Shown here piece by piece: positions 1 through 5,365 of a stretch of 13,402 nt of DNA. The first letter of the stretch is position 1, and each line of letters opens with the position of its first letter. The position numbers and the translations under genes were made by a program. The DNA lies in the NCBI GenBank assembly GCA_030645645.1, contig JAUSNC010000009.1:1-13402 (forward strand), given 5' to 3'. The DNA is from Candidatus Parcubacteria bacterium. Its GTDB lineage: Bacteria > Patescibacteriota > Minisyncoccia > Minisyncoccales > UBA6532. Under the pieces are notes generated by a model that had not been told where the DNA came from, ran no database searches, and was given only the letters and a program-made list of their open reading frames with translations.

Positions 1-466
1 TCAGTCTTAATAAAGTATCCTCAAGGGCCAAACGGCCATAATCAAAGGCGTGGTTATTGGCGACCGATAGAATATCAAAACCGGCAAAAGACAATCCTTC
101 AATCGCTTTAAGGTCGCTTCTGAAAGAATATATACTGCCAACCTTCTCCCCTTTGTCGGAAATAGGACTCTCTAGGTTTCCAACCAAAATATCGGCGTCT
201 TTCAAAAAATCCGCAATTTTCAGAAAGGGAAATTTAAAATCGCCGTTACCTTTCTGCCGGATAGAATATTCTACTCCCCTATCCATCATAATATCGCCTG
301 TGAATATTAATGTAAGAATATTATTTTCACCGGTTGGTTTTTGCAATGATTGAATTTCCCTTTCTGTTTTCCGGAATTCGGAAATAAAAATTATTCCGGC
401 AAAAACCGAAATCAAAATAATAAAGAAAATGGGCAGTTTTGGAAAAATATTTTTTAACTCAAACAT
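1..466 (-). CDS. CapA-family metallophosphatase (N-terminal 155 aa, runs off the window)
   Basis: CapA/PgsA-type calcineurin-like phosphoesterase, a family tied to poly-gamma-glutamate or capsule-like surface polymers; its actual substrate is unknown in most lineages. Translating the minus strand from the ATG at 466 gives a short N-terminus, one hydrophobic segment at about residues 11-28 (membrane anchor or uncleaved signal), and then the family motifs in order: FTGDIMMDRGV (metal-binding Asp), GNLESPIS, and SVANNHAFDYG (the NNH metal-ligand motif). The C-terminal half and the stop lie outside the window. No Shine-Dalgarno is present; an extended -10 sits only 10 bases before the ATG. The active site would face the outside of the membrane. 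The family assignment is firm; the cellular role (surface polymer or general phosphatase) is inference. Confidence 0.88.
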   Translation of the reverse strand, partial: MFELKNIFPKLPIFFIILISVFAGIIFISEFRKTEREIQSLQKPTGENNILTLIFTGDIMMDRGVEYSIRQKGNGDFKFPFLKIADFLKDADILVGNLESPISDKGEKVGSIYSFRSDLKAIEGLSFAGFDILSVANNHAFDYGRLALEDTLLRL

Positions 467-476
467 AAGCAGGTTA

Positions 477-485
477 ATTATAACA
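477..485 (-). promoter_or_regulatory. Extended -10 promoter of the capA-like gene, fused to a terminator
   Basis: On the minus strand this reads TGTTATAAT, a perfect extended -10. Its first T is the last base of the U-tract of the hairpin at 485-509. Ten bases separate the TATAAT from the ATG at 466, so a start point about 7 bases downstream would give a leader of only 3-4 nt. No -35 box is visible, because that position is occupied by the terminator stem. Confidence 0.65.
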
Positions 486-509
486 AAAACCCCGCCATGC
501 GGGGTTTTT
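485..509 (-). terminator. Intrinsic terminator of the zinc-ribbon gene
   Basis: A perfect 11-bp inverted repeat (AAAAACCCCGC / GCGGGGTTTTT) with a 3-base loop, ending in five T on either strand. It lies 17 bases after the stop of the minus-strand gene at 526-708 and so should end its transcript. The sequence is symmetric enough to work in both directions. Confidence 0.85.
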
Positions 510-525
510 GTAATCCACTAATGGA

Positions 526-708
526 TTATTGTCTGAATTGAGTTCTGCGTTTGGCGTGGCAATCTTTGCAATATATCGGGCGATCAGGAGAAGGTTCAAA
601 TGGGAGCTCGGCTATCTTTGCTCCGCAATCTGAACAACTCCAGTCACCTTGATACATTTTACGCTCAAACCCTCGATCAGACTTTCCTTCGAAATTTTGG
701 AAAGCCAT
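526..708 (-). CDS. Small zinc-ribbon protein of the CxxC...RPxYCxxC type
   Basis: A 60-residue protein with a basic, low-complexity N-terminus followed by a zinc ribbon: WSCSDCGAKI, then a proline-rich spacer with PFEP and DRPIYCKDCHAKRR. The two CxxC pairs are 18 residues apart. I recall this layout (CxxCG, PFxP, RPxYCxxC) as very common in CPR genomes, where such proteins are usually left as uncharacterised zinc-binding proteins; nucleic-acid binding is an inference from the basic tail and ribbon. I chose the ATG at 708, which begins MAFQNF; an in-frame TTG at 738 would add 10 residues. No Shine-Dalgarno precedes either. The gene has its own promoter far upstream (914-942) and its own terminator, so it is monocistronic with an unusually long leader. 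Confidence 0.8.
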   Translation of the reverse strand: MAFQNFEGKSDRGFERKMYQGDWSCSDCGAKIAELPFEPSPDRPIYCKDCHAKRRTQFRQ

Positions 709-907
709 ATGATTACTGTTTGATTCGTCTAGACGCAATTCGTAGACCCAAGCCTTAACGACTTGAGAACAAGCGATTCGCGCTATTCGCGTTAAACTGA
801 AAAGCGACCTTTTCAGCTTAAAGTGCTTATCCTGTAAATGGGCCTACTTAATGCTTTTTTACCTTATTTAAGAGTTTAGCTTAAGTAGATTCGACTTATA
901 AGCTGAT
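709..907 (-). promoter_or_regulatory. Long structured 5' leader of the zinc-ribbon mRNA
   Basis: About 200 nt between the predicted start point (near 907) and the ATG at 708 contain no convincing ORF but clear pairing. An 8-bp stem joins 881-888 with 844-851. A 12-bp stem with one G-U pair and a four-base GUCG loop occupies 793-820. Closer to the gene, one CAAG at about 762-765 can pair with a CTTG on either side, which gives two mutually exclusive small hairpins. I do not recognise a known riboswitch or RNA family. Possible roles are a temperature- or growth-responsive leader, as in cold-shock mRNAs, or an independent small RNA that reads into the gene. Confidence 0.5.
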
Positions 908-913
908 GACGCT

Positions 914-942
914 ATCCTACTCCTTCTTTTAGGGTTTGTCAA
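914..942 (-). promoter_or_regulatory. Sigma-70-like promoter of the zinc-ribbon gene
   Basis: The minus strand shows a perfect -35 TTGACA (937-942), a 17-base spacer and a -10 TAGGAT (914-919, 4 of 6). The predicted start is near 907. This and the HD-gene promoter are the clear -35-dependent promoters of the window; most other genes rely on an extended -10. Confidence 0.7.
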
Positions 943-947
943 GCCTA

Positions 948-982
948 GAGTTCCTCTTTAGCGGGGCGAAGGAGGAGAACTC
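948..982. repeat. Imperfect inverted repeat upstream of the zinc-ribbon promoter
   Basis: GAGTT plus CCTC (948-956) pair with GAGG and AACTC (972-975 and 978-982) with a 2-base bulge. It lies just upstream of the -35 box and has no T-run, so it is not a normal terminator; it could be an operator or the 3' hairpin of the neighbouring HD transcript. Function unknown. Confidence 0.35.
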
Positions 983-1024
983 TTCAAGACGAAAATTTTC
1001 AGAGCCAAACGGCCTGTTGGGAAT

Positions 1025-1051
1025 AAAAAGGCCGTGGGGTTAAGCACGGTC
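1025..1051 (-). terminator. Probable intrinsic terminator of the HD-domain gene
   Basis: On the minus strand a short GC stem (CCGTG / CACGG plus an outer G-C pair after one mismatch) is followed directly by TTTTTATT. It begins 9 bases after the stop codon of the HD gene. The stem is short, so confidence is moderate. Confidence 0.6.
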
Positions 1052-1059
1052 TATGTAGT

Positions 1060-1605
1060 TTATTTTTCTATACCAAATTTTTTTAGCCAACTGTCTAATC
1101 TCTTTATTGGGTCTTCGCCAAATCTTATTAAATCACTTTTTATCTCGTTAATACTTTTTTCTTTAGCCAAACATCTTTCTTTTTTAGAAAAAAACTTGTC
1201 GGCCAAGCAAATAATTTCTTCTTCAATGGAAACTGGCAACATATCTCGTTTGGGTATTGGCAGTTTTTGTTTCTCTATATCTTCAATAGATATGCCCGTA
1301 TGCCTTTCACAGACTAACCCATACTTAGGAAACCCTTCCTTTTCTAAAATTTCTCTGCCTAAATACCCATGGCAAATATATGGTTTCTCTCCCAAGCAAT
1401 TAATCTCTGGGGCATTAGTCAGGAATATACCAATATCATGAAGTATGCTTGCTTCTTCAATAAATTGTAAGTCAGGACTTAAATGAGATGCCTTTTTAGC
1501 TATTTCTAAGGATTTTTTGGCTACTGCTTTGCTATGTTCAGTCAAGATATAATAGAGCCTAGAGTCTTTTTGGTAATATTTTTGGATTATTTGAATTGGA
1601 TTCAT
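1060..1605 (-). CDS. HD-domain phosphohydrolase
   Basis: A 181-residue single-domain HD hydrolase. Metal-ligand residues are in the expected order: His24 (TEHSKAVA), His56-Asp57 within LHDIGI, His79 and His102 (RHTG), and Asp136 within CLADKF. The segment around 120-140 (RDMLPVSIEEEIICLADKF) is typical of the small HDIG proteins found in archaea and CPR, whose substrates (nucleotides or phosphate esters) are not defined. No regulatory or membrane domain is attached. The ATG at 1605 fits the first helix; no Shine-Dalgarno precedes it, only an AAGG too close to the start. A TTGACA promoter lies about 60-90 bases upstream and a terminator follows, so it is its own transcription unit. Biochemical role unknown beyond metal-dependent phosphohydrolysis. 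Confidence 0.88.
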   Translation of the reverse strand: MNPIQIIQKYYQKDSRLYYILTEHSKAVAKKSLEIAKKASHLSPDLQFIEEASILHDIGIFLTNAPEINCLGEKPYICHGYLGREILEKEGFPKYGLVCERHTGISIEDIEKQKLPIPKRDMLPVSIEEEIICLADKFFSKKERCLAKEKSINEIKSDLIRFGEDPIKRLDSWLKKFGIEK

Positions 1606-1672
1606 GCCTTAGACTACCGCCCTCTTGCCATATATTATCTTATATTCTTTTTTCAACTATATCGCCTAAGAT

Positions 1673-1701
1673 AATGTACATCCATCTATAAAACCTGTCA
1701 A
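1673..1701 (-). promoter_or_regulatory. Promoter of the HD-domain gene
   Basis: The minus strand shows TTGACA (1696-1701), a 17-base spacer and TACATT (1673-1678, 4 of 6). The start point would be near 1666, leaving a leader of about 60 nt before the ATG at 1605. Confidence 0.55.
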
Positions 1702-1729
1702 CAAAAATATAAGCGTCATGCTAAAATGT

Positions 1730-1768
1730 CAGTAAAGTTTTAATGCAAGAAAGACAGTAAAATTTTGA
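1730..1768. repeat. Two-copy direct repeat CAGTAAARTTTTRA, 25 bp apart
   Basis: CAGTAAAGTTTTAA (1730-1743) and CAGTAAAATTTTGA (1755-1768) match at 12 of 14 positions with a spacing of 25 bp. They lie between the HD-gene promoter and the palindromes at the edge of the accessory region. They could be protein-binding sites or a chance AT-rich pair. The rest of the gene-free stretch 1606-1839 holds only the HD promoter and the palindromes. Confidence 0.35.
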
Positions 1769-1771
1769 CTT

Positions 1772-1792
1772 TGTTGAAGATTGTCTTCAACA
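1772..1792. repeat. Palindrome copy 1 (TGTTGAAGA-TTG-TCTTCAACA)
   Basis: A perfect 9-bp inverted repeat around a 3-base centre. It shares the outer frame TTGTTGAAG-N5-CTTCAACAG with the copy at 5188-5208, 3.4 kb away. It lies downstream of the 1840-2520 gene, so it could also form a 3' RNA hairpin. No T-run follows on either strand. Confidence 0.6.
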
Positions 1793-1800
1793 GGCCTCAT

Positions 1801-1823
1801 TAATTGAAGTCCGACTTCAATTA
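1801..1823. repeat. Palindrome copy 2 (TAATTGAAGTC-C-GACTTCAATTA)
   Basis: A perfect 11-bp inverted repeat around a single central base. Its core TTGAAGTC-Y-GACTTCAA is identical to that at 5188-5208 apart from the central base. It lies 17 bases after the stop of the minus-strand gene 1840-2520. Confidence 0.65.
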
Positions 1824-1839
1824 TTACTCTAATGATGTA

Positions 1840-2520
1840 CTAATAAATATCTGGAAAAATTTCTCTTCCTGCCCTAAACCATTGGTTTGGATTCCGGCGA
1901 TATAAAGTAGGTTCATAACCAAATACTCCCTCCAAATGATGAAGAAAAGAGTGTTGCCCATAGCCAGCCCAAATATGTGTTACTTCTTTTTCGATTATTT
2001 TATAAGCTTCATCTATTTCTTCTTTACTAGAGATCATATTTATATCTATATTTTTACTAACCTTAACCTCACGAATTAATTTAATAAAGGTATTACTCGC
2101 TCCAGTCATAAAATGTGGCCATACTTTTTTAATTTCATCCGACCAGTGACTATCACTTGCTGCCTCATGTATTTTACAGGGTATTCCTCCTCTTAATTTA
2201 ATATCACTTATTAAATAATTGTCCTTGATAAAATTAAAAAAGAGGTTGGCTTTTATTCCTTGAAATATATCTTTCCCTATATCTTCTGATGTATAAAAAT
2301 GAAATGTTAAAATTTGCCCCTCTGTATTATCTGCCCTTCTATGAATACGCCATGCCTCAATTTTTGAACCAAAATTTTCGATTTCTGGATGAATTAATAA
2401 ATCTGAAATAATTAAATCAATAAAAAATGTATTAGGAAGAATGAGCTGAAAATCTACTGTATTTCTATATGATGAACGATCCCATTTTGCCTTAAATTCT
2501 AGAGAATACCAAATATTCAT
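1840..2520 (-). CDS. Unrecognised 226-aa protein, partner of the NucS-like gene
   Basis: I do not recognise this family. The protein is soluble, with no signal or membrane segment. Visible, probably conserved features are an aromatic N-terminus (NIWYSLEF), an EAWRIHRRAD stretch near residue 55, a beta-strand-like LTFHFYTS, a central SHWSDEIKKVWPHFMTG segment, and a His- and aromatic-rich end (GQHSFLHHLEGVFGYEP). The clustered His, Trp and Tyr suggest a ligand or active site, but no catalytic motif can be named. It starts 12 bases after the stop of the NucS-like gene and is almost certainly co-transcribed with it. No Shine-Dalgarno; a TATAGT lies 5 bases before the ATG, so a separate nearly leaderless start is possible. 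The gene is strongly AT-rich, as is its partner. Confidence 0.75.
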   Translation of the reverse strand: MNIWYSLEFKAKWDRSSYRNTVDFQLILPNTFFIDLIISDLLIHPEIENFGSKIEAWRIHRRADNTEGQILTFHFYTSEDIGKDIFQGIKANLFFNFIKDNYLISDIKLRGGIPCKIHEAASDSHWSDEIKKVWPHFMTGASNTFIKLIREVKVSKNIDINMISSKEEIDEAYKIIEKEVTHIWAGYGQHSFLHHLEGVFGYEPTLYRRNPNQWFRAGREIFPDIY

Positions 2521-2532
2521 AGAATACTATAG

Positions 2533-3483
2533 TTATGAGATATCTTTATGTGTATATAAAAATGAATCTTTTGCTATTTTAACAGCCTCTGGAATTTGTT
2601 CTATTTCAGATAAGTTAATAAAACTTATACCATTGGTCCAATGACCAACTTTCGAACAATCCTCAATTTTCAATGAAGATTTAACTCGGTTAAAGGGGAA
2701 ACGGTAATATATTTTTAAGCCTTTTCTTTGAGGAACAATTTCTACATAATTTCTTTTATACTTAGACAAATAGGCTATATATTTTTGAGTATAATTAATC
2801 TTTGTTTCGTTCTGCGAAATCAATAATTGCTTTTCAAACTCTGAAAGTAAAGACTCTGTTATTTTCCAATTTGGCTTAATTAAGTCATCTACTGTGTAGA
2901 CTTTCACCTCTTTTGATACATCATGTATAATTTTGTCTTTTGTAAATGTTTGTATTGATTCCGTAGTTCGGAACGGTTTTATGGGGTCATATTCCACAAT
3001 TCCATTTTCATAATATTTAACTTCGTAAAGAGAAAATGGTAAATCATTAAAATTAATCGCATTCTTTTGATGGTTTGTAAATTCAGGAGATATAAAAATC
3101 AATCTCGACTGTTCCCAATCAATATCATCCTTATCAAAAGATTTTCCAAGTTTTCTATTTAACTCCAAGACAAATTCAGCTTTATTGCGAAGCATTGCTG
3201 ATAAATAAGAAAAGCCTTGGTCTATAATACTAAAATTTCTATCTTTTTTATATTCGATAATAACAAAAGAATTTTGATGTTCATTAAATGCCAATGTATC
3301 AATGTAGAAATCTTGTTCCTGAACTGTTACGCTAAATTCATTATTCAAAAAACCGCTAACAAATTTAAGATCAAAAATTATTTCCAGATTATCTTCTGTT
3401 AACCTTTGGATATCTTCTTCTAAATCAAACTTTTTTTCTTGAACAGATTTAAGCTTGTTTCCAGATTTTATATATATAGCCAT
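2533..3483 (-). CDS. NucS-like PD-(D/E)xK nuclease with C-terminal DUF5655 domain
   Basis: A 316-residue protein of the type sometimes annotated as a predicted transport protein (COG3586-like) although it has no membrane segment. The N-terminal part (about 30-115) has a PD-(D/E)xK nuclease pattern: Asp62 in YIDTLAF, Glu77-x-Lys79 in VIIEYKK, and a following Gln89...Tyr93, as in NucS/RecB-type domains. The C-terminal part (about 225-310) matches DUF5655: a KGLKIYYRF strand, then DCSKVGHWTNG and a final helix. Such proteins are often found near restriction or defence genes; DNA or RNA cleavage is inferred from the fold, not shown. The start ATG at 3483 is about 30 bases downstream of an extended -10 inside the element at 3514-3547. 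It leads a two-gene operon with 1840-2520. Confidence 0.8.
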   Translation of the reverse strand: MAIYIKSGNKLKSVQEKKFDLEEDIQRLTEDNLEIIFDLKFVSGFLNNEFSVTVQEQDFYIDTLAFNEHQNSFVIIEYKKDRNFSIIDQGFSYLSAMLRNKAEFVLELNRKLGKSFDKDDIDWEQSRLIFISPEFTNHQKNAINFNDLPFSLYEVKYYENGIVEYDPIKPFRTTESIQTFTKDKIIHDVSKEVKVYTVDDLIKPNWKITESLLSEFEKQLLISQNETKINYTQKYIAYLSKYKRNYVEIVPQRKGLKIYYRFPFNRVKSSLKIEDCSKVGHWTNGISFINLSEIEQIPEAVKIAKDSFLYTHKDIS

Positions 3484-3513
3484 ATTTTAAATTATATTTT
3501 CTTTCATGCCCCT

Positions 3514-3547
3514 ATTCTACCAAAGAATCGCCTTTTCGGCGATTCTT
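3514..3547 (-). promoter_or_regulatory. Terminator-promoter element, copy 1
   Basis: A 10-bp perfect stem (AAGAATCGCC / GGCGATTCTT, 3523-3547) is followed on the minus strand by TGGTAGAAT (3514-3522), an extended -10. The element is a near copy of that at 5053-5086. It separates the nuclease gene at 3715-4965 from the operon beginning at 3483 and probably drives the latter, with a leader of about 24 nt. The U-tract is weak in this copy. Confidence 0.6.
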
Positions 3548-3550
3548 CTT

Positions 3551-3682
3551 GGCTCGTATGACACTACAGGACAATATTAAAAACTGTTTGGGAATAAAAA
3601 AGCGGAATAACCTTTTGGCACTTCCCTTTAGAAATCTCTTATTTAGGACTTATCTTCTTCAGATAAAAGACATTTACGAGCC
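3551..3682. repeat. 8-bp inverted repeat GGCTCGTA / TACGAGCC with 116-bp spacing
   Basis: GGCTCGTA (3551-3558) and TACGAGCC (3675-3682) are perfect inverted copies in the gap between two accessory genes. The spacer holds no convincing gene. They may close a long stem in the 3' untranslated RNA of the Mrr-type gene or mark a recombination scar; chance cannot be excluded for 8 bp. Confidence 0.3.
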
Positions 3683-3714
3683 TTTTCAAATTAATTCACT
3701 TATAAGTTATGGAA

Positions 3715-4965
3715 TTAGTCCGCTTTGGTTCCTTTCCACCGGTAGGCTCTTCTAAAACCTTTTTTCTCTGCTTCTTCTACGGTTGCGCAGTAAAATTCAC
3801 CTTTGTTGATTTCAATTTTTGTATTGTCGTACTGTTGATCAAATGGAAGGTGATATATTTTTACTCCATCGACTTGAGAAATATTGCACTTAATACAAGG
3901 ATAATTATTCTTCATTTTAAATTTTTCCTCTAGTTCTATTTTTAGTTCTTGAGCGAATCTACGTGCAAGTTCTGATAGTTCTGTTGATGTATAGAAAATG
4001 GCACGTACTTTCTTCTTTTGGTTTTGGTCACGGTACTGGAAAACTGTTCCAAAGAATTGAAAAATGTGCTTTTCAAAAATAGTTTTAAACTGTGACCAAT
4101 ATTTACACTGAATTACTATAACTTCGCTTCCTTTTGTGCATACTAAATCACGACCTAAATCCTCGTACCCTTTAAATATACCTGTGTATTCTACTGTATA
4201 GCCTTGTTGTTCAAAAATATACCCAACATAACGCTCATAAATTCTGCCTAGTAACCATTTCGACTTAGGCCTCTTCCAGTACCTTTCTAAAGCCATTTGA
4301 TTGCGCTCTTGCGATGATAACTTCCTATATTCTTCTTTGGTAAGGTAATTAGTTACTGGGTCTTCTCTTTCTTCCTCGTTATACTCCCTTAAAGCGTCTT
4401 CATTTTCGTCAATTTCCTGTTCTTTAAAATCCAACAAAAAGGGGGCAATGCTTTCGTAATATTCAATAATCGACTGAGTTTTCCTTTGAATAAACTCGGC
4501 TTCTCTCCTACGTTTCGCCTCAGATTTAATAACTTCAGACGATCCGACTGCAGGATGAGGCTTTGTTCTGAGGTAATCTGATAAATGGTCATCAATGAGT
4601 TTTTCATAGATAGCTATGTGTTCAAACAAACTAGGGAAACCGGCTGTTCGTTCTTTTAATAGTTGCCGCCACATTTGTTCCTTATGCTCAGCAACTCTGA
4701 AATTTTGCTCTGCAATTGAAACTTGTTGTTGTGCTTCTGATTGAATTCTACTAACTTCGGCTTTATGGGCTTTATCTTCGGCTTCAAAAATATCTTTAAA
4801 GCTTCCATAGGCCACGAAAAAGAGAAATACCCCCAAAGCTACTACGCCAACCCATAGGTATTCTGTTAGTAACCAGTAAATTAAAATAGGTACACCTAAA
4901 AACAGAGAACTAAAACCGTATGTAAGTAGATTAGTTAAAAACTTGTTAGTAAATTTTTCGAACAT
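3715..4965 (-). CDS. Membrane-anchored Mrr-type restriction endonuclease-like protein
   Basis: A 416-residue multidomain protein. Residues about 18-54 form two transmembrane helices; 58-105 and 140-170 are charged coiled coil. A restriction-endonuclease (Mrr_cat-like) domain at about 238-345 carries Glu244 (YERYVG), Asp273 (DLGRDLV) and the catalytic Q286-C-K288 in VIQCKYW, the standard PD-(D/E)xK layout. A short C-terminal domain (about 356-411: IKCNIS, KIYHLPF, KGEFYC, GFRRAYRW) resembles the module NCBI calls sunset. Mrr-family enzymes cut modified or foreign DNA; the tether places this one at the inner face of the membrane, where incoming DNA would be met. No methyltransferase or specificity subunit is nearby, so a modification-dependent or abortive role is possible (inference). 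Between two copies of a terminator-promoter element, it appears to be a single-gene unit. No Shine-Dalgarno. Confidence 0.85.
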   Translation of the reverse strand: MFEKFTNKFLTNLLTYGFSSLFLGVPILIYWLLTEYLWVGVVALGVFLFFVAYGSFKDIFEAEDKAHKAEVSRIQSEAQQQVSIAEQNFRVAEHKEQMWRQLLKERTAGFPSLFEHIAIYEKLIDDHLSDYLRTKPHPAVGSSEVIKSEAKRRREAEFIQRKTQSIIEYYESIAPFLLDFKEQEIDENEDALREYNEEEREDPVTNYLTKEEYRKLSSQERNQMALERYWKRPKSKWLLGRIYERYVGYIFEQQGYTVEYTGIFKGYEDLGRDLVCTKGSEVIVIQCKYWSQFKTIFEKHIFQFFGTVFQYRDQNQKKKVRAIFYTSTELSELARRFAQELKIELEEKFKMKNNYPCIKCNISQVDGVKIYHLPFDQQYDNTKIEINKGEFYCATVEEAEKKGFRRAYRWKGTKAD

Positions 4966-5052
4966 ATTATCTTATTTCTATATTTTTAACTTTTCCTGAC
5001 ATTTTTTCGCAAATGAAAAATGAATGAAAATGGTGTCAACTCTGATTTTTCC

Positions 5053-5086
5053 ATTCTACCAAAAAACCGCCTTATAGGCGATTCTT
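5053..5086 (-). promoter_or_regulatory. Terminator-promoter element, copy 2
   Basis: On the minus strand AATCGCC pairs with GGCGGTT (one U-G pair), followed by six T and directly by TGGTAGAAT, an extended -10 at 5053-5061. The pairing holds in the minus-strand RNA but not in the plus-strand RNA, which supports minus-strand function. It probably ends upstream transcripts and starts the Mrr-type gene at 4965, with a leader of about 80 nt. Confidence 0.7.
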
Positions 5087-5119
5087 TAGGGAATTATCCA
5101 TAAGTAAACACCAATAAAC

Positions 5120-5143
5120 CCCATCTTCTCGGATGGGTTTTTT
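5120..5143 (+). terminator. Terminator-like hairpin, best U-tract on the plus strand
   Basis: CCCATC (5120-5125) and GATGGG (5132-5137) with a 6-base loop are followed by TTTTTTATTTT on the plus strand. There is no plus-strand gene upstream to end. On the minus strand the run after the stem is only GTTTATT, so it may serve the minus-strand transcripts weakly or stop antisense transcription into the 5203-5986 genes. Confidence 0.55.
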
Positions 5144-5187
5144 ATTTTAATATGGAAAAGTTGGCATTAGTATTGACAAGTTTCCCT

Positions 5188-5208
5188 TGTTGAAGTCTGA
5201 CTTCAACA
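5188..5208. repeat. Palindrome copy 3 (TGTTGAAGTC-T-GACTTCAACA)
   Basis: A perfect 10-bp inverted repeat around one central base. Its core is shared with copy 2 and its outer frame with copy 1, so it links the right edge of the accessory region to its left edge. It overlaps the stop codon of the small ORF 5203-5316. Confidence 0.65.
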
Positions 5209-5316
5209 GACTTTACTTCCTACTGTAAGCATACGGTATTTTAATCCATCTTCGTAAAGATTCACAAATCCTTTAATACTGGTGTATTTACAGTGCCAGT
5301 GGTTGTAGAACGCCAT
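5203..5316 (-). CDS. Possible small protein of 37 aa
   Basis: ATG at 5316, TGA at 5203, preceded in frame by a TAA five codons upstream, so it is a closed ORF rather than the tail of a longer one. The peptide begins MAFYNHWHCKYTSIKGF and ends MLTVGSKVC; it is rich in aromatic residues with two Cys and two His, and looks more protein-like than a random AT-rich ORF. No Shine-Dalgarno or promoter is evident. It occupies most of the otherwise gene-free stretch 5087-5365; the remainder holds a terminator-like hairpin and a short CCAGA/TCTGG repeat at about 5338-5352. It could be real, a remnant of a larger gene, or chance. Confidence 0.35.
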   Translation of the reverse strand: MAFYNHWHCKYTSIKGFVNLYEDGLKYRMLTVGSKVC

Positions 5317-5365
5317 AAGGTTAGGGCTTTACGGAGTCCAGAATGTATCTGGCATTATGCAGGGC

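Noticed and set aside
709..738. TTG start at 738 for the zinc-ribbon gene
   Set aside because: An ATG at 708 gives the expected MAFQNF-type N-terminus; neither start has a ribosome-binding site, so TTG is kept only as an alternative.
739..907. tmRNA, RNase P RNA, SRP RNA or 6S RNA in the long leader
   Set aside because: None of their conserved segments is present (no tRNA-like ends, no GAGGAAAGUC core, no SRP tetraloop region, no long central-bubble hairpin).
24..1015. Repeated GCCAAACGGCC at 26-36 and 1004-1014
   Set aside because: One copy is inside the capA-like coding sequence and the other in a gap; flanks differ, so it is probably coincidence.
1034..1441. Plus-strand ORF of 135 codons
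   Set aside because: It is antisense to the HD-domain gene, whose catalytic motifs are all intact on the minus strand.
3549..3755. Plus-strand ORF of 68 codons in the gap before the Mrr-type gene
   Set aside because: Low-complexity translation, no promoter or start signal, and it runs into the antisense of the nuclease gene.
1772..5208. Integron attC sites or a CRISPR array
   Set aside because: There are only three palindromes, without attC core sites, an integrase gene, regular spacing or spacers.
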